A stretch of DNA of 17,886 nt from an uncultured Oscillospiraceae bacterium (GTDB taxonomy: Bacteria; Bacillota; Clostridia; Oscillospirales; Oscillospiraceae): assembly GCA_905233785.1 (NCBI GenBank), contig CAJOCV010000037.1, forward strand, positions 1 to 17,886. Reading direction: 5' to 3'. Numbering within the stretch: the stretch's first letter is position 1; each line of letters opens with the position of its first letter. This document shows positions 7,403 through 14,653 of the stretch, piece by piece. The notes under the pieces were generated by a model that was not told the origin of the DNA, made no database searches, and worked only from the letters and a program-made list of their open reading frames with translations. The translations under genes and the position numbers were made by a program.

Positions 7403-8773
7403 TTCTCCCCGCTCCTGCTGCGCGCGCAGCTGCGCGCGGCGCTTGCGCTCCTGCAGGTGCTTGCGGCGCAGGCGGCGGTAGCGGGTGACCAGGGCGATGT
7501 AGCCGCCGGCAAGGAGCAGAAGGATGATCAGCAGCGTGATGACCCAGCCATTGGAGAAGATCTGGCGCAGGCGCTCGCGGATGAACTCGCCCCTTGCCAG
7601 CTCCACCGCGCCGCGGTTGACGAGCCGGACGGTGCCGTAATCGTCGCCGTTGAAGAAGACCTGTGCCTCTCCGAGCACGGTTCCGGCCTCGAGCGGCGCC
7701 ACCAGCTTGTCCTCATAGACGCTGACGCGGATCTCCATATTCTCGGTGTCAAAGTCCGCGGGCAAAAGGGCGGTCATGGCCTGCTGGGGGTAGAGGGTGA
7801 TCTCGCCGTCCCCCTCAGCCAGACGGATCTGCACCTGCTCCATCGGCTCTGAGGCGCTCAAAAGCTCGCGGTAGGCGAAGTTGTCAAAGACCCAATTGTA
7901 GAGGGTGATGCTGTCGGAAAAGTTGCGAAATTCCTCGATCCCGGCGTTATAATACCCGTTGCAGCCCATAATGATTACAAGCGCGCGGACATCGCCGCGC
8001 TGGGCGGTGGAGATCAGGCAGTAGCCCGCGGCGCGGGTGTAGCCGGTCTTGATGCCGGAGGCGCCCTCGTAGAGATAGCTGCCGTAGGCGTTATAATCGG
8101 AATACTGGCTGATGAGGGCGTTGGAATTGTGGATCACCTTGCCGTCGTTGACATAGCGGCTCTCGGGCTGGTACTCGATGGTGTTGGCCATCTCCATAAA
8201 CAAGGGGTGCTTCATGGCCTCCATGGTGATGAGATAGAGGTCATAGGCGGTGCTGTAATGCTCCTCAGCGGGCAGGCCGTTGGTGTTGACAAAATGGGTG
8301 TTCACGCAGCCGAGCTGCGATGCGCGCTGGTTCATGCGATCGACGAAAGCGCTCACACTCCCGGACAGATAGCTTCCGATCACGTTGCAGGCCTCATTGG
8401 CGGAACCCACCATCGCGCAGTAGAGAAGCTCCCGCAGGCTCAGCTGCACGCCGGGGATGATGCCGGCGGTACTGCTGTCCTCGCCCAGACCCTCGCGGCA
8501 GTCCTGCTGGGCGGTGACGACATCGTTTAATGATACGTCTCCCCGGTCTACGGCCTCGAGCGCGAGCAGGACGCTCATGATCTTTGTCAGGCTCGCGGGG
8601 GCGCGCTGCTGTTCGGCGTTCAGGGCGTAGAGGAAGCGCCCGGAGTCCAGATCGACCACGAGCGCGGCCTGCCCGTCCAATGTGGGGGCGCTGAGGGCGG
8701 AGGCGGCGGGGGACGCGAGGCCAAAGGCCAGCGCAAGACAAAGGATCAAAGAGAAAATACGAAATTTTTTCAT
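7400..8773 (-). CDS. dacF: D-alanyl-D-alanine carboxypeptidase (peptidase S11, DacF-like)
   Basis: This penicillin-binding-protein-type enzyme (457 residues) should trim the terminal D-Ala from peptidoglycan stem peptides outside the membrane. It has a signal peptide (MKKFRIFSLILCLALAFGLA then SPAASA) and the three active-site motifs: S61-L-T-K64, S124-A-N126 and K242-T-G244. A C-terminal beta-rich domain runs from about 305 to 400. It ends in a hydrophobic helix (about 410-429) and a strongly basic cytoplasmic tail, so it is probably anchored at both ends or by the C terminus after cleavage. ATG at 8773 was preferred over an in-frame start 27 codons upstream because it begins the signal peptide and follows GGGAGAA. 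A good promoter lies at 8826-8854, and the gene is divergent from the two-component system. Confidence 0.94.
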   Translation of the reverse strand: MKKFRIFSLILCLALAFGLASPAASALSAPTLDGQAALVVDLDSGRFLYALNAEQQRAPASLTKIMSVLLALEAVDRGDVSLNDVVTAQQDCREGLGEDSSTAGIIPGVQLSLRELLYCAMVGSANEACNVIGSYLSGSVSAFVDRMNQRASQLGCVNTHFVNTNGLPAEEHYSTAYDLYLITMEAMKHPLFMEMANTIEYQPESRYVNDGKVIHNSNALISQYSDYNAYGSYLYEGASGIKTGYTRAAGYCLISTAQRGDVRALVIIMGCNGYYNAGIEEFRNFSDSITLYNWVFDNFAYRELLSASEPMEQVQIRLAEGDGEITLYPQQAMTALLPADFDTENMEIRVSVYEDKLVAPLEAGTVLGEAQVFFNGDDYGTVRLVNRGAVELARGEFIRERLRQIFSNGWVITLLIILLLLAGGYIALVTRYRRLRRKHLQERKRRAQLRAQQERGE

Positions 8774-8800
8774 TTTGTTCTCCCGGTTTGTTGCGGAATG

Positions 8801-8809
8801 TGGTATGAT
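8801..8809 (+). promoter_or_regulatory. Possible extended -10 promoter for the response regulator operon
   Basis: TGGTATGAT (TG-N-TATGAT) is an extended -10-like motif about 80 bases before the response regulator start. No good -35 hexamer is present at the usual distance. It is a weak prediction based on the motif alone. Confidence 0.3.
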
Positions 8810-8825
8810 AGCATCAGTAGGATCT

Positions 8826-8854
8826 ATTATACGGTTTGCGGAAAAGATTTGCAA
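8826..8854 (-). promoter_or_regulatory. Sigma-A-type promoter of dacF
   Basis: On the minus strand TTGCAA (8849-8854) and a perfect TATAAT (8826-8831) are separated by exactly 17 bases, upstream of dacF at 8773. This is the best promoter match in the window and would drive dacF, hflX and the YigZ-family gene. It sits within the transcribed leader expected for the divergent response regulator gene. Confidence 0.75.
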
Positions 8855-8887
8855 CTGGATTTACAACGGTTTTTATGGGGAATCATC

Positions 8888-9574
8888 ATGAAAATCCTGG
8901 TGGTTGACGACGAAAGACTGCTCGTAAAGGGCATCAAATTCAATCTGGAAAACGAGGGATACACGGTGGACGCGGCCTACAACGGAGAGGACGCGGTGAC
9001 AATGGCGCGTACCGGAGCCTACGATCTCATCATCCTTGACCTGATGATGCCGGGGAAGGACGGGCTGCAAAGCGCACAGGAGATCCGTAGCTTTTCCACC
9101 GTTCCCATCATCATGCTCACCGCCCGCAGCGAGCGCTCGGACAAGCTGCTGGGCTTCGAGTCCGGGGCGGACGACTATGTGACCAAGCCCTTCGACATCC
9201 TCGAGCTCAAGGCCAGAGTACGCGCCCTGCTGCGCCGCGCGGTCATGGCGGCAAACGGCAGCGAGAGCGGAAGCGTTCTCCAGCGCGGGCATATCGCCGT
9301 GGATGAGGAGCGCCGCACCGCCTACCGCGCGGGCAAGACTGTGGAGCTGACAATGAAGGAGTTTGACCTGATCCTCTTTCTGATGAAAAACCCCGGCAAG
9401 GTCTACAGCCGCGAGGTGCTGCTCGATCTCGTGTGGGGCTATGAGTATCAGGGCGACACCCGCACCGTGGACGTGCACATCCGCCGCCTTCGCGAGAAGC
9501 TGGAGCTTGACCCGGCAAACCCCAAGTATATCATCACCAAATGGGGCGTGGGGTACTACTTTAATGAAAAGTGA
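8888..9574 (+). CDS. OmpR/PhoB-family two-component response regulator
   Basis: The 228-residue transcription factor has a receiver domain (about 1-118) with D7/D8, phospho-acceptor D51 (IILDLMMPGKDG), T78 and K100 (VTKPF), then a winged-helix DNA-binding domain (about 132-228) with TMKEFDLILFLMKNPGKV, VDVHIRRLREKL and ITKWGVGYYF near the C terminus. The frame is open 30 codons upstream, but the start at 8888 begins the receiver domain directly and GGGG lies 7-10 bases before it. It is paired with the sensor kinase that follows. The stimulus cannot be told from sequence; the divergent dacF neighbour makes a cell-envelope signal a plausible guess. Its TGA stop lies inside a heptamer array, whose first unit encodes the last residues. 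Confidence 0.95.
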   Translation: MKILVVDDERLLVKGIKFNLENEGYTVDAAYNGEDAVTMARTGAYDLIILDLMMPGKDGLQSAQEIRSFSTVPIIMLTARSERSDKLLGFESGADDYVTKPFDILELKARVRALLRRAVMAANGSESGSVLQRGHIAVDEERRTAYRAGKTVELTMKEFDLILFLMKNPGKVYSREVLLDLVWGYEYQGDTRTVDVHIRRLREKLELDPANPKYIITKWGVGYYFNEK

Positions 9575-9695
9575 AGAGTGAAAAGTGAAAAATTATGGTG
9601 TCGCTTCGCGACTTATTAAAAATCGTCCCCGAAGGGGACACCTTAACTATTCACTGTTCACCATTCACTATTCACTGAACACTGGCCACTCTTCA
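9565..9695. repeat. Heptamer-flanked repeat element A (54-base double-hairpin core)
   Basis: The left side has units TGAAAAG, TGAAGAG, TGAAAAG and TGAAAAA (9565-9592). The right side has seven units of the inverse form (CTATTCA, CTGTTCA, CCATTCA, CTATTCA, CTGAACA, CTGGCCA, CTCTTCA; 9647-9695). Between them a 54-base core (9593-9646) holds two hairpins: GTCGC-TTC-GCGAC (9600-9612) and GTCCCC-GAA-GGGGAC (9625-9639). The core ends are a 10-base inverted repeat with one mismatch. The core matches that of element B (14552-14605, opposite strand) at 47 of 54 positions by hand alignment, with no gaps. Confidence 0.85.
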
Positions 9696-9698
9696 CTC

Positions 9699-9713
9699 CC
9701 AACCGGAGGTTGG
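9699..9713 (+). promoter_or_regulatory. Sensor kinase ribosome-binding site inside a GGA-triloop hairpin
   Basis: CCAACC-GGA-GGTTGG is a perfect 6-base stem with loop GGA, and the Shine-Dalgarno GGAGGT spans loop and 3' arm. Three bases separate it from ATG at 9717. It begins just after the last heptamer unit of element A and supports the chosen start over the upstream in-frame one. Confidence 0.6.
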
Positions 9714-9716
9714 ATC

Positions 9717-11117
9717 ATGCACAGCATACGATTTCGCTTTTTTGCCTTTATTGCGGCGCTGCTGCTGGTGCTGCTGCTCTTGCTGAATACCTATCCGCTG
9801 GTTTCCTCGCGGGACGCGGTGTATGAGGAAAAGCGCAGCTCCATGTCGGCGGCGGCCTCGGTGCTGGCCTCCTCTCTCTCGGGTCTTGACCGCTTGAGCC
9901 AGGAGAGCGTGGCCGAGGTGCTGACTTTTCTGGACATTCGCGGCTACAGCCGCATCCAGGTCGCCGACGGGAACGGCACCGTGGTCTATGACGACTGCGG
10001 CAGCGCAGGGGAGCGAAGCCGGATTGCCGATGTGCTCACCGTCCTTACAGAGAGTAAGACCGTGTTTCGTTCCCGACTGGAGGCGAACGCTTTTCGCAGC
10101 AGCTACGCCGTGCCCATGAGCGCCGAGGGCGCCATCACCGGGGCGGTCTACCTCTGTGAACATGACAGCGAGCGGGCGCAGATCATCTACGGCATTCAGG
10201 ATCGCATCCGGGTGCTGTCGGTGGTGATCGGCTTGGCGGCGCTGATCGTGACAGGAATCTTTGTCTTCGGCATGATGCGCAGGCTTCAGGATCTGGTGCG
10301 CTCGATGCGCGTCGTCGCCGGGGGGGATTACGCCTACCGCCACGCGGTGAAGGGCAGGGATGAGATCAGCGAGCTGGGGCAGGAGTTTAACCTCCTCACC
10401 GAACGCCTGGAAACCACCGAGAAGCAGCGCCGCCGCTTCGTCTCCGACGCGTCGCATGAGCTCAAGACGCCGCTGGCCTCGATCCGGCTTCTCTCGGACA
10501 GCATTGTGCAGAGCCGGAGCATGGATGCAGAAACCGTGCGCGAGTTTGCCGCCGACATCGGCCACGAGGCACAGCGCCTGCAGCGCACAACAGAGGACCT
10601 GCTGGATTTAAGCCGTATGGACGACGGCGTTTTGCCCGTCACCGAGCCTGCGGATGTCCGCCGCGTGGCGGAGGACGCGCTGGTGCTCCTTCGCCCGCTT
10701 GCCAAGGAGCGGGATGTTGCGCTCTCGGCACGGCTCGACGAGGGCTGCGTCATTCTGGGCAATCCGGACGCGCTCTTCAAGATCATCTTTAACCTCACTG
10801 AAAACGCCATCAAATACAACGTGCCCGGGGGCAGCGTGGAGCTTTCGGTGCGCGCGGCGGCAGACAGCGTAGAAATTGAGGTGGCGGATACCGGCATTGG
10901 CATCCCCGAGGAGGATCGCCCCAACATTTTTGACCGTTTCTACCGCGTGGACAAGGCTCGTTCCCGAGCCACCGGCGGCAACGGTCTCGGACTCAGCATT
11001 GTACACGACGCGGTGCAGGCTCACGGAGGCAGCATCGCCGTCGGCCCCAATAAACCGCAGGGCTCGAAATTTGTCGTTTCGCTCCCGCGGGCAACAAAAG
11101 AGGAGACAGGACTATGA
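9717..11117 (+). CDS. Two-component sensor histidine kinase
   Basis: The 466-residue membrane kinase has a first transmembrane helix at about 6-29, an extracytoplasmic sensor domain of about 135 residues, a second helix at about 166-187, and a HAMP linker. The HisKA domain carries phospho-acceptor H247 (SDASHELKTPLASIRLLSD) and the HATPase domain has N363 (FNLTENAIKYN), DTGIGIP (391-397) and GNGLGLSIV (421-429). It should phosphorylate the response regulator encoded just upstream; the architecture is that of PhoR-type kinases, but the ligand is unknown. The frame extends 44 codons upstream through repeat element A; that part is repeat-encoded and was excluded. The stop overlaps the next gene's start (ATGA at 11114-11117). 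Confidence 0.95.
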   Translation: MHSIRFRFFAFIAALLLVLLLLLNTYPLVSSRDAVYEEKRSSMSAAASVLASSLSGLDRLSQESVAEVLTFLDIRGYSRIQVADGNGTVVYDDCGSAGERSRIADVLTVLTESKTVFRSRLEANAFRSSYAVPMSAEGAITGAVYLCEHDSERAQIIYGIQDRIRVLSVVIGLAALIVTGIFVFGMMRRLQDLVRSMRVVAGGDYAYRHAVKGRDEISELGQEFNLLTERLETTEKQRRRFVSDASHELKTPLASIRLLSDSIVQSRSMDAETVREFAADIGHEAQRLQRTTEDLLDLSRMDDGVLPVTEPADVRRVAEDALVLLRPLAKERDVALSARLDEGCVILGNPDALFKIIFNLTENAIKYNVPGGSVELSVRAAADSVEIEVADTGIGIPEEDRPNIFDRFYRVDKARSRATGGNGLGLSIVHDAVQAHGGSIAVGPNKPQGSKFVVSLPRATKEETGL

Positions 11118-12187
11118 ACAACATCGCAAGAATCCAGCAGCAGCTTGTGGAGAAGCAGCTCGACGCGCTGCTCATCACCGACGAGAAGAACCAGCGCTAT
11201 GCCGTGGGCTTTCCCTTTACCGACGGCGCGGTGGTGGTGACCCGGGAGCGGGCGTATCTGCTCACCGACTCCCGCTATATCGAGGCCGCCGAGAAGGCCG
11301 CCGACCCCTGCATCACCGTGCAGCAGTTTGATGCCCGGTACCCGCTGATGGCGCGCATCGCAAACGCGCTCAAGGAAAACAACGTTCATCGCCTCGGCGG
11401 CGAGGAGCAGAAGCTCAGCTACGGGGCGTATCAGGCTTATCAGAAGCGCCTGGGACTGGAGATTCTTCCGGCGCAGGAAATTTTGACCACGCTGCGCGCC
11501 TCCAAAAACGAGGAGGAGATCGCCTGCATGATCCGCGCTCAGCGCATCAGCGAGGCCGCGCTGGAGGAGACGCTGCACATCATCCGCCCCGGCATGACCG
11601 AGAAGGAGGTCATGGCGGAGCTTGTCTACCGCATGCTGCGCCACGGCAGCGAGGGCAACTCCTTTGATCCGATCGTCGTCACCGGCAAGAACACCTCCAT
11701 GCCCCACGGCGTCCCCGGCGACACCGTGATCCAGAACGGCGACTTCATCACGATGGATTTCGGCTCCCTCTCCGGCGGCTACTGCTCGGATATGACCCGC
11801 ACCGTCGCCGTCGGCAGCGCCACGGAGGAGATGAAGAACATCTACTACACCGTGCTCAAGGCGCAGCTTGCGGGTATCGCGGCGGCGCGCTCCGGCGTGC
11901 CCGGCAAGGTCATCGACGGCGCGGCGCGCAAGGTCATCGAGGACGCCGGCTACGGCGAATACTTTGGCCACGGCTTCGGTCACAGCCTGGGGCTGGACAT
12001 TCACGAGCCGCCTTTTGCCGGCCCGCGCGGGGAAGCACCCATGGCGGAAAACGATCTCTGCTCCGCCGAGCCCGGCATCTATCTGCCCGGCAAGTTCGGC
12101 GTGCGCATCGAGGACGTGATGATCATCCGCAAGGATGGTGCGGAGGTCATCACCAAAGCGCCCAAGATGGAACTGATCGTACTTTAA
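11114..12187 (+). CDS. pepP: Xaa-Pro aminopeptidase (aminopeptidase P, peptidase M24)
   Basis: The 357-residue dimetal peptidase should release N-terminal residues from peptides with proline in second position. A creatinase-like N-terminal domain (about 1-130) precedes the pita-bread catalytic domain. All five metal ligands are seen: D215 (ITMDFG), D226 (CSDMTRTVAVG), H290 (GHGFGHSLGLDIHE), E319 (AEPGIY) and E333 (VRIEDV). Its ATG overlaps the kinase stop by four bases (ATGA), so translation is coupled; whether its function is linked to the two-component system is unknown. In many Firmicutes efp follows this gene, but here a repeat-filled gap leads to hprK instead. A Shine-Dalgarno GAGGAGA lies upstream inside the kinase gene. 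Confidence 0.95.
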   Translation: MNNIARIQQQLVEKQLDALLITDEKNQRYAVGFPFTDGAVVVTRERAYLLTDSRYIEAAEKAADPCITVQQFDARYPLMARIANALKENNVHRLGGEEQKLSYGAYQAYQKRLGLEILPAQEILTTLRASKNEEEIACMIRAQRISEAALEETLHIIRPGMTEKEVMAELVYRMLRHGSEGNSFDPIVVTGKNTSMPHGVPGDTVIQNGDFITMDFGSLSGGYCSDMTRTVAVGSATEEMKNIYYTVLKAQLAGIAAARSGVPGKVIDGAARKVIEDAGYGEYFGHGFGHSLGLDIHEPPFAGPRGEAPMAENDLCSAEPGIYLPGKFGVRIEDVMIIRKDGAEVITKAPKMELIVL

Positions 12188-12194
12188 ATCGTCA

Positions 12195-12211
12195 GTCCCC
12201 TTGAGGGGGAC
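12195..12211. repeat. GTCCCC hairpin just after pepP
   Basis: GTCCCC and GGGGAC form a 6-base stem with a five-base loop, 7 bases past the pepP stop. There is no T-tract, so it is not a canonical terminator. It belongs with the similar hairpins at 107-123, 13351-13367 and in elements A and B. Confidence 0.5.
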
Positions 12212-12215
12212 AGAA

Positions 12216-12334
12216 TAAGGCAACACCGCACAATACGCCTGCGGCATCTTCCGGAAAAACCGCGCCCTGATTTCGTCACTTTTTCTTGCAATACACAAAG
12301 TATTCCTGCGAAAGCATTATGCGGTATTGCCTTA
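12216..12334. repeat. Palindromic MITE-like element (copy 2) with 19-base terminal inverted repeats
   Basis: TAAGGCAACACCGCACAAT (12216-12234) pairs with ATTATGCGGTATTGCCTTA (12316-12334), with 17 of 19 positions matching. The 119-base element has no coding capacity and contains a small palindrome AATAC-ACAAA-GTATT (12290-12304). The ends begin TA and finish TA, compatible with insertion at a TA dinucleotide, but I cannot confirm a target duplication. A partial copy is at 1-98. Together with the hairpin at 12195-12211 it occupies most of the 217-base pepP-hprK gap; I see no convincing promoter in the remaining bases before hprK. Confidence 0.75.
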
Positions 12335-12404
12335 AAATACCCGATCTCAGTTTTCAGAGGAGAAAACGCGCTTGTGCGCATAGAATAAACATACGGAGGG
12401 AGCC

Positions 12405-13343
12405 ATGAAGACGAAGTATTCCGTCAAGCTGAAAACCGTGGTGGAGGAGCATGGGCTAAAGCCGCTGCATCTGGCGAAAAACTACGAGGACGCGGTGGTC
12501 ACCACAGCGGACGTGAATCGCCCCGCCATGCAGCTGACCGGCTTTTACAATTACTTTGACCCTAAGCGTATCCAGATGATCGGGCGCGTGGAATCGACCT
12601 ATCTCGACACGCTCTCCCGCGAGCAGCGACTGGCCGCCTATGAGCGCTTCATGGCCTACGACATCTGCGCGCTGGTGATCTGTCACGGGGTGAAGCCCTC
12701 GCGCGAGTGCCTGGAGATGGCGGAAAAGCATGACCGCAACGTCTTTATCACGGAGGAGGACACCTCGGAATTTCAGGCAAACCTCATCAGCTCTCTTCGC
12801 AACCACCTTGCTCCCCGCCTGACCACGCACGGCGTGCTGGTGGAGATCTACGGCGAGGGCGTGCTGCTCTGCGGCGACAGCGGCATCGGTAAGAGCGAGA
12901 CCGCGCTGGAGCTCATCAAGCGCGGGCACCGTCTGGTGGCGGACGACGCGGTGGAGATCAAGCTTGTCAACCGCGACACGCTCATCGGCACCGCGCCCTC
13001 CATCATCCGCCATTACATGGAGCTGCGGGGCATCGGCGTCATCAACGTGCGGCACATCTACGGCGTCGGCGCCATCAAGCCCGAGACGGGCATCGACCTC
13101 GTCGTGCGCATGGAGCATTGGGTGCAGGGCAAGGCCTACGACCGCCTGGGGCTGACCAGCGAGTATGAGGACATTCTGGGCGTGAAGCTCCCGCTGGTGA
13201 CCATCCCGGTCACGCCAGGGCGGAACCTCGCCGTGATCCTTGAGCTTGCCGCCATGAACAACCGCCAGAAGAAGATGGGCTTCAACGCCGCCGAGATGCT
13301 GGCCGCGGAGCACGATCTGGCCATTGACCAAGGGCTGCTCTAA
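12405..13343 (+). CDS. hprK: HPr kinase/phosphorylase
   Basis: The 312-residue bifunctional enzyme phosphorylates and dephosphorylates Ser46 of HPr, setting carbon catabolite repression in Firmicutes. An N-terminal MurF-like domain (about 1-130) precedes the kinase domain, which has H142 (THGVLVEIYG), P-loop GDSGIGKS (157-164), the paired acids D180-D181 (VADDAVEIK) and the family signature ELRGIGVINVRHIYG (206-220). Length is normal. GGAGGG precedes the ATG. It begins the hprK-murB-rapZ-whiA-dnaE cluster; no HPr or Crh gene is present in the window. A 15-base perfect stem-loop starts at its stop codon. Confidence 0.97.
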   Translation: MKTKYSVKLKTVVEEHGLKPLHLAKNYEDAVVTTADVNRPAMQLTGFYNYFDPKRIQMIGRVESTYLDTLSREQRLAAYERFMAYDICALVICHGVKPSRECLEMAEKHDRNVFITEEDTSEFQANLISSLRNHLAPRLTTHGVLVEIYGEGVLLCGDSGIGKSETALELIKRGHRLVADDAVEIKLVNRDTLIGTAPSIIRHYMELRGIGVINVRHIYGVGAIKPETGIDLVVRMEHWVQGKAYDRLGLTSEYEDILGVKLPLVTIPVTPGRNLAVILELAAMNNRQKKMGFNAAEMLAAEHDLAIDQGLL

Positions 13344-13376
13344 CGCTTCCGTCCCCTTGGTGGGGACGGAAGCGTT
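13342..13376. repeat. 15-base perfect stem-loop overlapping the hprK stop
   Basis: Arms 13342-13356 and 13362-13376 are exact reverse complements around a five-base loop, and the first two bases of the 5' arm are part of the TAA stop of hprK. The inner part is the GTCCCC/GGGGAC motif seen at other gene ends. AGGGGC follows instead of a T-tract, so termination is unlikely; mRNA 3'-end stabilisation or a dispersed repeat are alternatives. Confidence 0.6.
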
Positions 13377-13383
13377 AGGGGCA

Positions 13384-13495
13384 CTTGCGCTTATCGCACG
13401 AGGCGCTTGCGGGGGACGCGCCTCGTTTGGTCGGCGCAAGACCTCGCACTGCTCGCCTTAGGGTGTTTTTGAGGCTGCGAAGCCGCCTCAAAAAC
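13384..13495. other. Structured intergenic region between hprK and murB
   Basis: Two further predicted structures lie in this 194-base gap. CTTGCGC (13384-13390) can pair with GCGCAAG (13434-13440), enclosing a 9-base stem ACGAGGCGC/GCGCCTCGT (13398-13406 with 13418-13426). A separate 11-base stem GTTTTTGAGGC/GCCTCAAAAAC (13465-13475 with 13485-13495) follows. No open frame, promoter or standard terminator is evident. It could be a compound palindromic repeat or a structured RNA leader of murB; sequence alone does not decide. Confidence 0.4.
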
Positions 13496-13537
13496 GATCG
13501 TTAAGCATAAGGCTGTTTATATCGTGAAAGGACGCTT

Positions 13538-14530
13538 ATGGAAAATCTCGAAAACGCCATTGCGGCGATCAAAAAGGAGCTGCCGGGGCTGAAGCTTCTG
13601 GAAAACGAGCCGCTCAAAAACCATTGCAGCTTCCGCATCGGCGGACCGGCCCGCGTGATCGCGGCGCCGCAGGATATGACAAGCTTATCCAAAATCTGCT
13701 GCATCCTGAAGGAGCATGAGCTTGCGCCCTTTGTGCTGGGCAACGGCAGCAACATCCTCTTTCCCGACGAGGGGCTCAGCGAGCTTTTCATCGTGAGCAC
13801 AGAGAAGCTTCAGAAGCTCTTTCTCCTGCCGGACGGCGCGATCTATGCCGAGGCGGGGGTATCGCTGGCAAAGCTCGCCGGCTTTGCGCAGCAGCACGGG
13901 CTCAAGGGGCTGGAGTTTGCCTCCGGCATCCCGGGCACCGTGGGCGGCGGCCTGCGCATGAACGCGGGCGCTTACGGCGGCGAGCTCAAGGACGTGGTGG
14001 AGAGCGTCGTGACGCTCTATGTGCCGGATCAGGCCATGTATGAGCTCACCAACGAGCAATGCGCCTTCGGCTACCGCATGAGCCGCTTTCAGAAGACCGG
14101 CGGCTTCGTGCTGCTAAGCGCGGTGTTCCGCCTCGAGCCCGGCGACAGGGACGAGATCGCCGCGAAGATGCGCGAGCTCAACGAGAAGCGCCGGGAAAAG
14201 CAGCCGCTTGACCTGCCCTCCGCCGGCAGCGCCTTCAAGCGCCCGGAGGGGCATTTCGCCGCGGCGCTCATTGACGAGGCGGGGCTCAAGGGCTATCGCG
14301 TCGGCGGCGCGCAGGTCAGCGAGAAGCACGCGGGCTTTGTCGTCAACACCGGGGACGCGACAAGCCACGACGTGTACGATCTTTTGATGCACGTCCGCAA
14401 CACGGTATACAGGAACACCGGCGTCGCCATGGAGCCGGAGATCATCGTCATGGCGCCTGACTACAAGCTGGAGGATCACGGCCCGAGCGTGCCGAGAAAC
14501 CGGATCAGCGAGGGAATGATGAGTGAATAG
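13538..14530 (+). CDS. murB: UDP-N-acetylenolpyruvoylglucosamine reductase (MurB, type II)
   Basis: The 330-residue FAD enzyme reduces UDP-GlcNAc-enolpyruvate to UDP-MurNAc with NADPH in the cytoplasm, the second committed step of peptidoglycan synthesis. The FAD-binding region has LGNGSNIL (67-74) and GIPGTVGG (130-137) followed by MNAGAYGGE (141-149). Catalytic positions are R180 (FGYRMSRF), S231 (PSAGSAFKRP) and the C-terminal glutamate in MEPEI (298-302). Absence of the extra type I loop marks it as type II, as in other Firmicutes. GAAAGGA lies before the ATG. Neighbours hprK and rapZ are usual clostridial partners. The last codons and the TAG stop (S-E-stop) are part of a heptamer unit of element B, so the C terminus may have been altered by the repeat. 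Confidence 0.96.
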   Translation: MENLENAIAAIKKELPGLKLLENEPLKNHCSFRIGGPARVIAAPQDMTSLSKICCILKEHELAPFVLGNGSNILFPDEGLSELFIVSTEKLQKLFLLPDGAIYAEAGVSLAKLAGFAQQHGLKGLEFASGIPGTVGGGLRMNAGAYGGELKDVVESVVTLYVPDQAMYELTNEQCAFGYRMSRFQKTGGFVLLSAVFRLEPGDRDEIAAKMRELNEKRREKQPLDLPSAGSAFKRPEGHFAAALIDEAGLKGYRVGGAQVSEKHAGFVVNTGDATSHDVYDLLMHVRNTVYRNTGVAMEPEIIVMAPDYKLEDHGPSVPRNRISEGMMSE

Positions 14531-14640
14531 TTAATAGTGAAGAGTGAAAAGTTAAGGAGTCCCCTTCGGGGACATATTATAATTCGTCGCGAAGCGACAC
14601 CATAACTATTCATTATTCACTATTCACTTTTCACTTTCCC
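14524..14640. repeat. Heptamer-flanked repeat element B (inverted copy of element A)
   Basis: The left array is TGAATAG, TTAATAG, TGAAGAG and TGAAAAG (14524-14551). The right array is CTATTCA, TTATTCA, CTATTCA, CTTTTCA and a degenerate CTTTCCC (14606-14640). The 54-base core (14552-14605) has the same two hairpins as element A in the reverse order and orientation. The left array includes the murB stop codon; the right one touches the rapZ ribosome-binding site, where TCCC-AAA-GGGA (14637-14647) can form a small hairpin with the GGGAGG Shine-Dalgarno. Confidence 0.85.
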
Positions 14641-14653
14641 AAAGGGAGGCAAT

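Noticed and set aside
9585..9716. Upstream in-frame ATG for the sensor kinase
   Set aside because: The extra 44 codons are encoded by repeat element A, while a strong ribosome site precedes 9717 and the first membrane helix starts there.
12195..12211. Intrinsic terminator after pepP
   Set aside because: The hairpin is present but no T-run follows on either strand; the same applies to 107-123, 13342-13376 and element C at 16471-16545.
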